64,000 bases of DNA, from NCBI GenBank assembly GCA_022827185.1, contig JAJDTM010000021.1:62001-126000 (forward strand), in the 5' to 3' direction. Both the position numbers and the translations under genes were made by a program. Source of the stretch: Candidatus Poribacteria bacterium (GTDB lineage Bacteria; Poribacteria; WGA-4E; WGA-3G). Of the stretch, positions 63,446-64,000 are shown in pieces. How positions within the stretch are numbered: position 1 is the stretch's first letter; each line of letters begins with the position of its first letter. The notes under the pieces were generated by a model. That model saw only the letters and a program-made list of their open reading frames with translations, was not told where the DNA came from and ran no database searches.

Positions 63446-64000
63446 GATGATTTGGCAGATTGGGAAAAAAGAGATCCATCACAATCTCACGACGCTCCGG
63501 TTCGCTTTGATGATAATTCTGCTACCCCTTCTGATGATAGCGAACGCGTTGATATACGGCTATGGCGATGATGGATACATAACACAGGTCAATGCTTACA
63601 ATAGGCAAATAGAAAAAAAGTTAGCTCACGTTGAAACGTATGCCGCTCAGAGTTTAGGGGAATTAGCGGTGATAGGCCCCGGCGATATGCCGAAACGTCC
63701 GAGTCCTCTGAAATTCTGCGCCAATGGGTCTGATGAAGTGATACCGCGTTCTGTCATCATGCAGGAGTACGGCGCTGCCAGTCGCAGTTCCCGTTTTGGT
63801 GATTTTGAAGCTTATGCGTGGAAGGGACCCTGGACATTAAGGTATCCGTTGAATAGTTTTGATGAAGGAGGCGCGACCCATCGTATCAAAATAGACTGGG
63901 TTTTCATCGGTATGCTGATGAGTTTTTTCGCAATTTTATTCACCTTTGATGCCATCGCTGGGGAACGGTCGCGTGGTACGCTAAGCCTCATAATGTCCAA
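63446..64000 (+). CDS. ABC-2 type transporter permease, paralogue 4, cut by right window edge
   Basis: ATG 63446 (after AAAAGGAGAAGC) opens a frame that runs to the window end (185 codons). It starts MIWQIGKKEIHHN, has a hydrophobic N-terminal span (FALMIILLPLLMIANALI), and reaches the coupling motif AGERSRGTLSLIMS. It resembles paralogue 2 in the soluble loop (GPGDMPKRPSPLKF against GPGDLNKRPSSLSF). The 3' part lies beyond the window. Confidence 0.82.

Noticed and set aside
1..64000. tRNA, rRNA or riboswitch genes
   Set aside because: Scanning the gaps showed only short palindromes and promoters; no cloverleaf or conserved riboswitch core was recognised. A covariance-model search would settle it.

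Overview
The window is a dense bacterial chromosome segment of moderate GC with about 40 protein genes and no rRNA, tRNA or CRISPR array that I could see. The style suggests a member or relative of Candidatus Poribacteria: ECF sigma factors fused to WD40 or secreted-type domains, Gfo/Idh/MocA and enolase-superfamily sugar-acid enzymes, a C25 peptidase with a PorV partner, arrays of ABC-2 permeases, and many short dispersed palindromes between genes. This is inferred from gene content only.

Left part (1-22 kb). A C25 (gingipain-like) peptidase with a C-terminal sorting domain is cut by the left edge and is followed by a PorV-like outer-membrane protein. A minus-strand ECF sigma-WD40 fusion and a decapitated relative come next. 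Then follow a minus-strand cell-wall salvage cluster (AmiE-like serine hydrolase, NamZ, AnmK) and a divergent plus-strand run: cupin phosphomannose-isomerase-like protein, glucose-6-phosphate isomerase, histidine kinase, NtrC-type regulator, pseudopilin and prepilin peptidase.

Middle (22-41 kb). After an FGE/SUMF1-like secreted protein lies the best candidate for an undescribed system: a NERD-nuclease/SF1 helicase (23405-25336), a TPR protein fused to a TaqI/Eco57I-type DNA-specificity domain with no methylase domain (25440-27227), and an overlapping ATPase with a HEPN-like C-terminus (27224-28699). This looks like a restriction/abortive-infection module in which the methyltransferase has been replaced by TPRs. 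Metabolic genes (nitroreductase, amidohydrolase, Gfo/Idh, enolase superfamily), an orphan DNA methyltransferase, a Rieske/cytochrome b pair and a STAS protein follow. An AT-rich 550-bp gap then precedes a 1076-residue protein with a cysteine cluster and C-terminal winged helices.

Right part (41-64 kb). This is a lineage-specific expansion. An ECF sigma factor is fused to an M61-like peptidase whose zinc site is destroyed. It is translationally coupled to an active-looking paralogue and followed by a membrane-anchored one. Then come ABC-2 permeases, three related secreted proteins sharing a module with the sigma fusions, a dienelactone hydrolase, a TonB-dependent receptor, a second and shorter sigma fusion with the same promoter, a C-type-lectin protein and two more permeases, the last cut by the right edge. 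The shared promoter suggests that the sigma factors regulate themselves or each other. No ATP-binding partner for the permeases is in the window.
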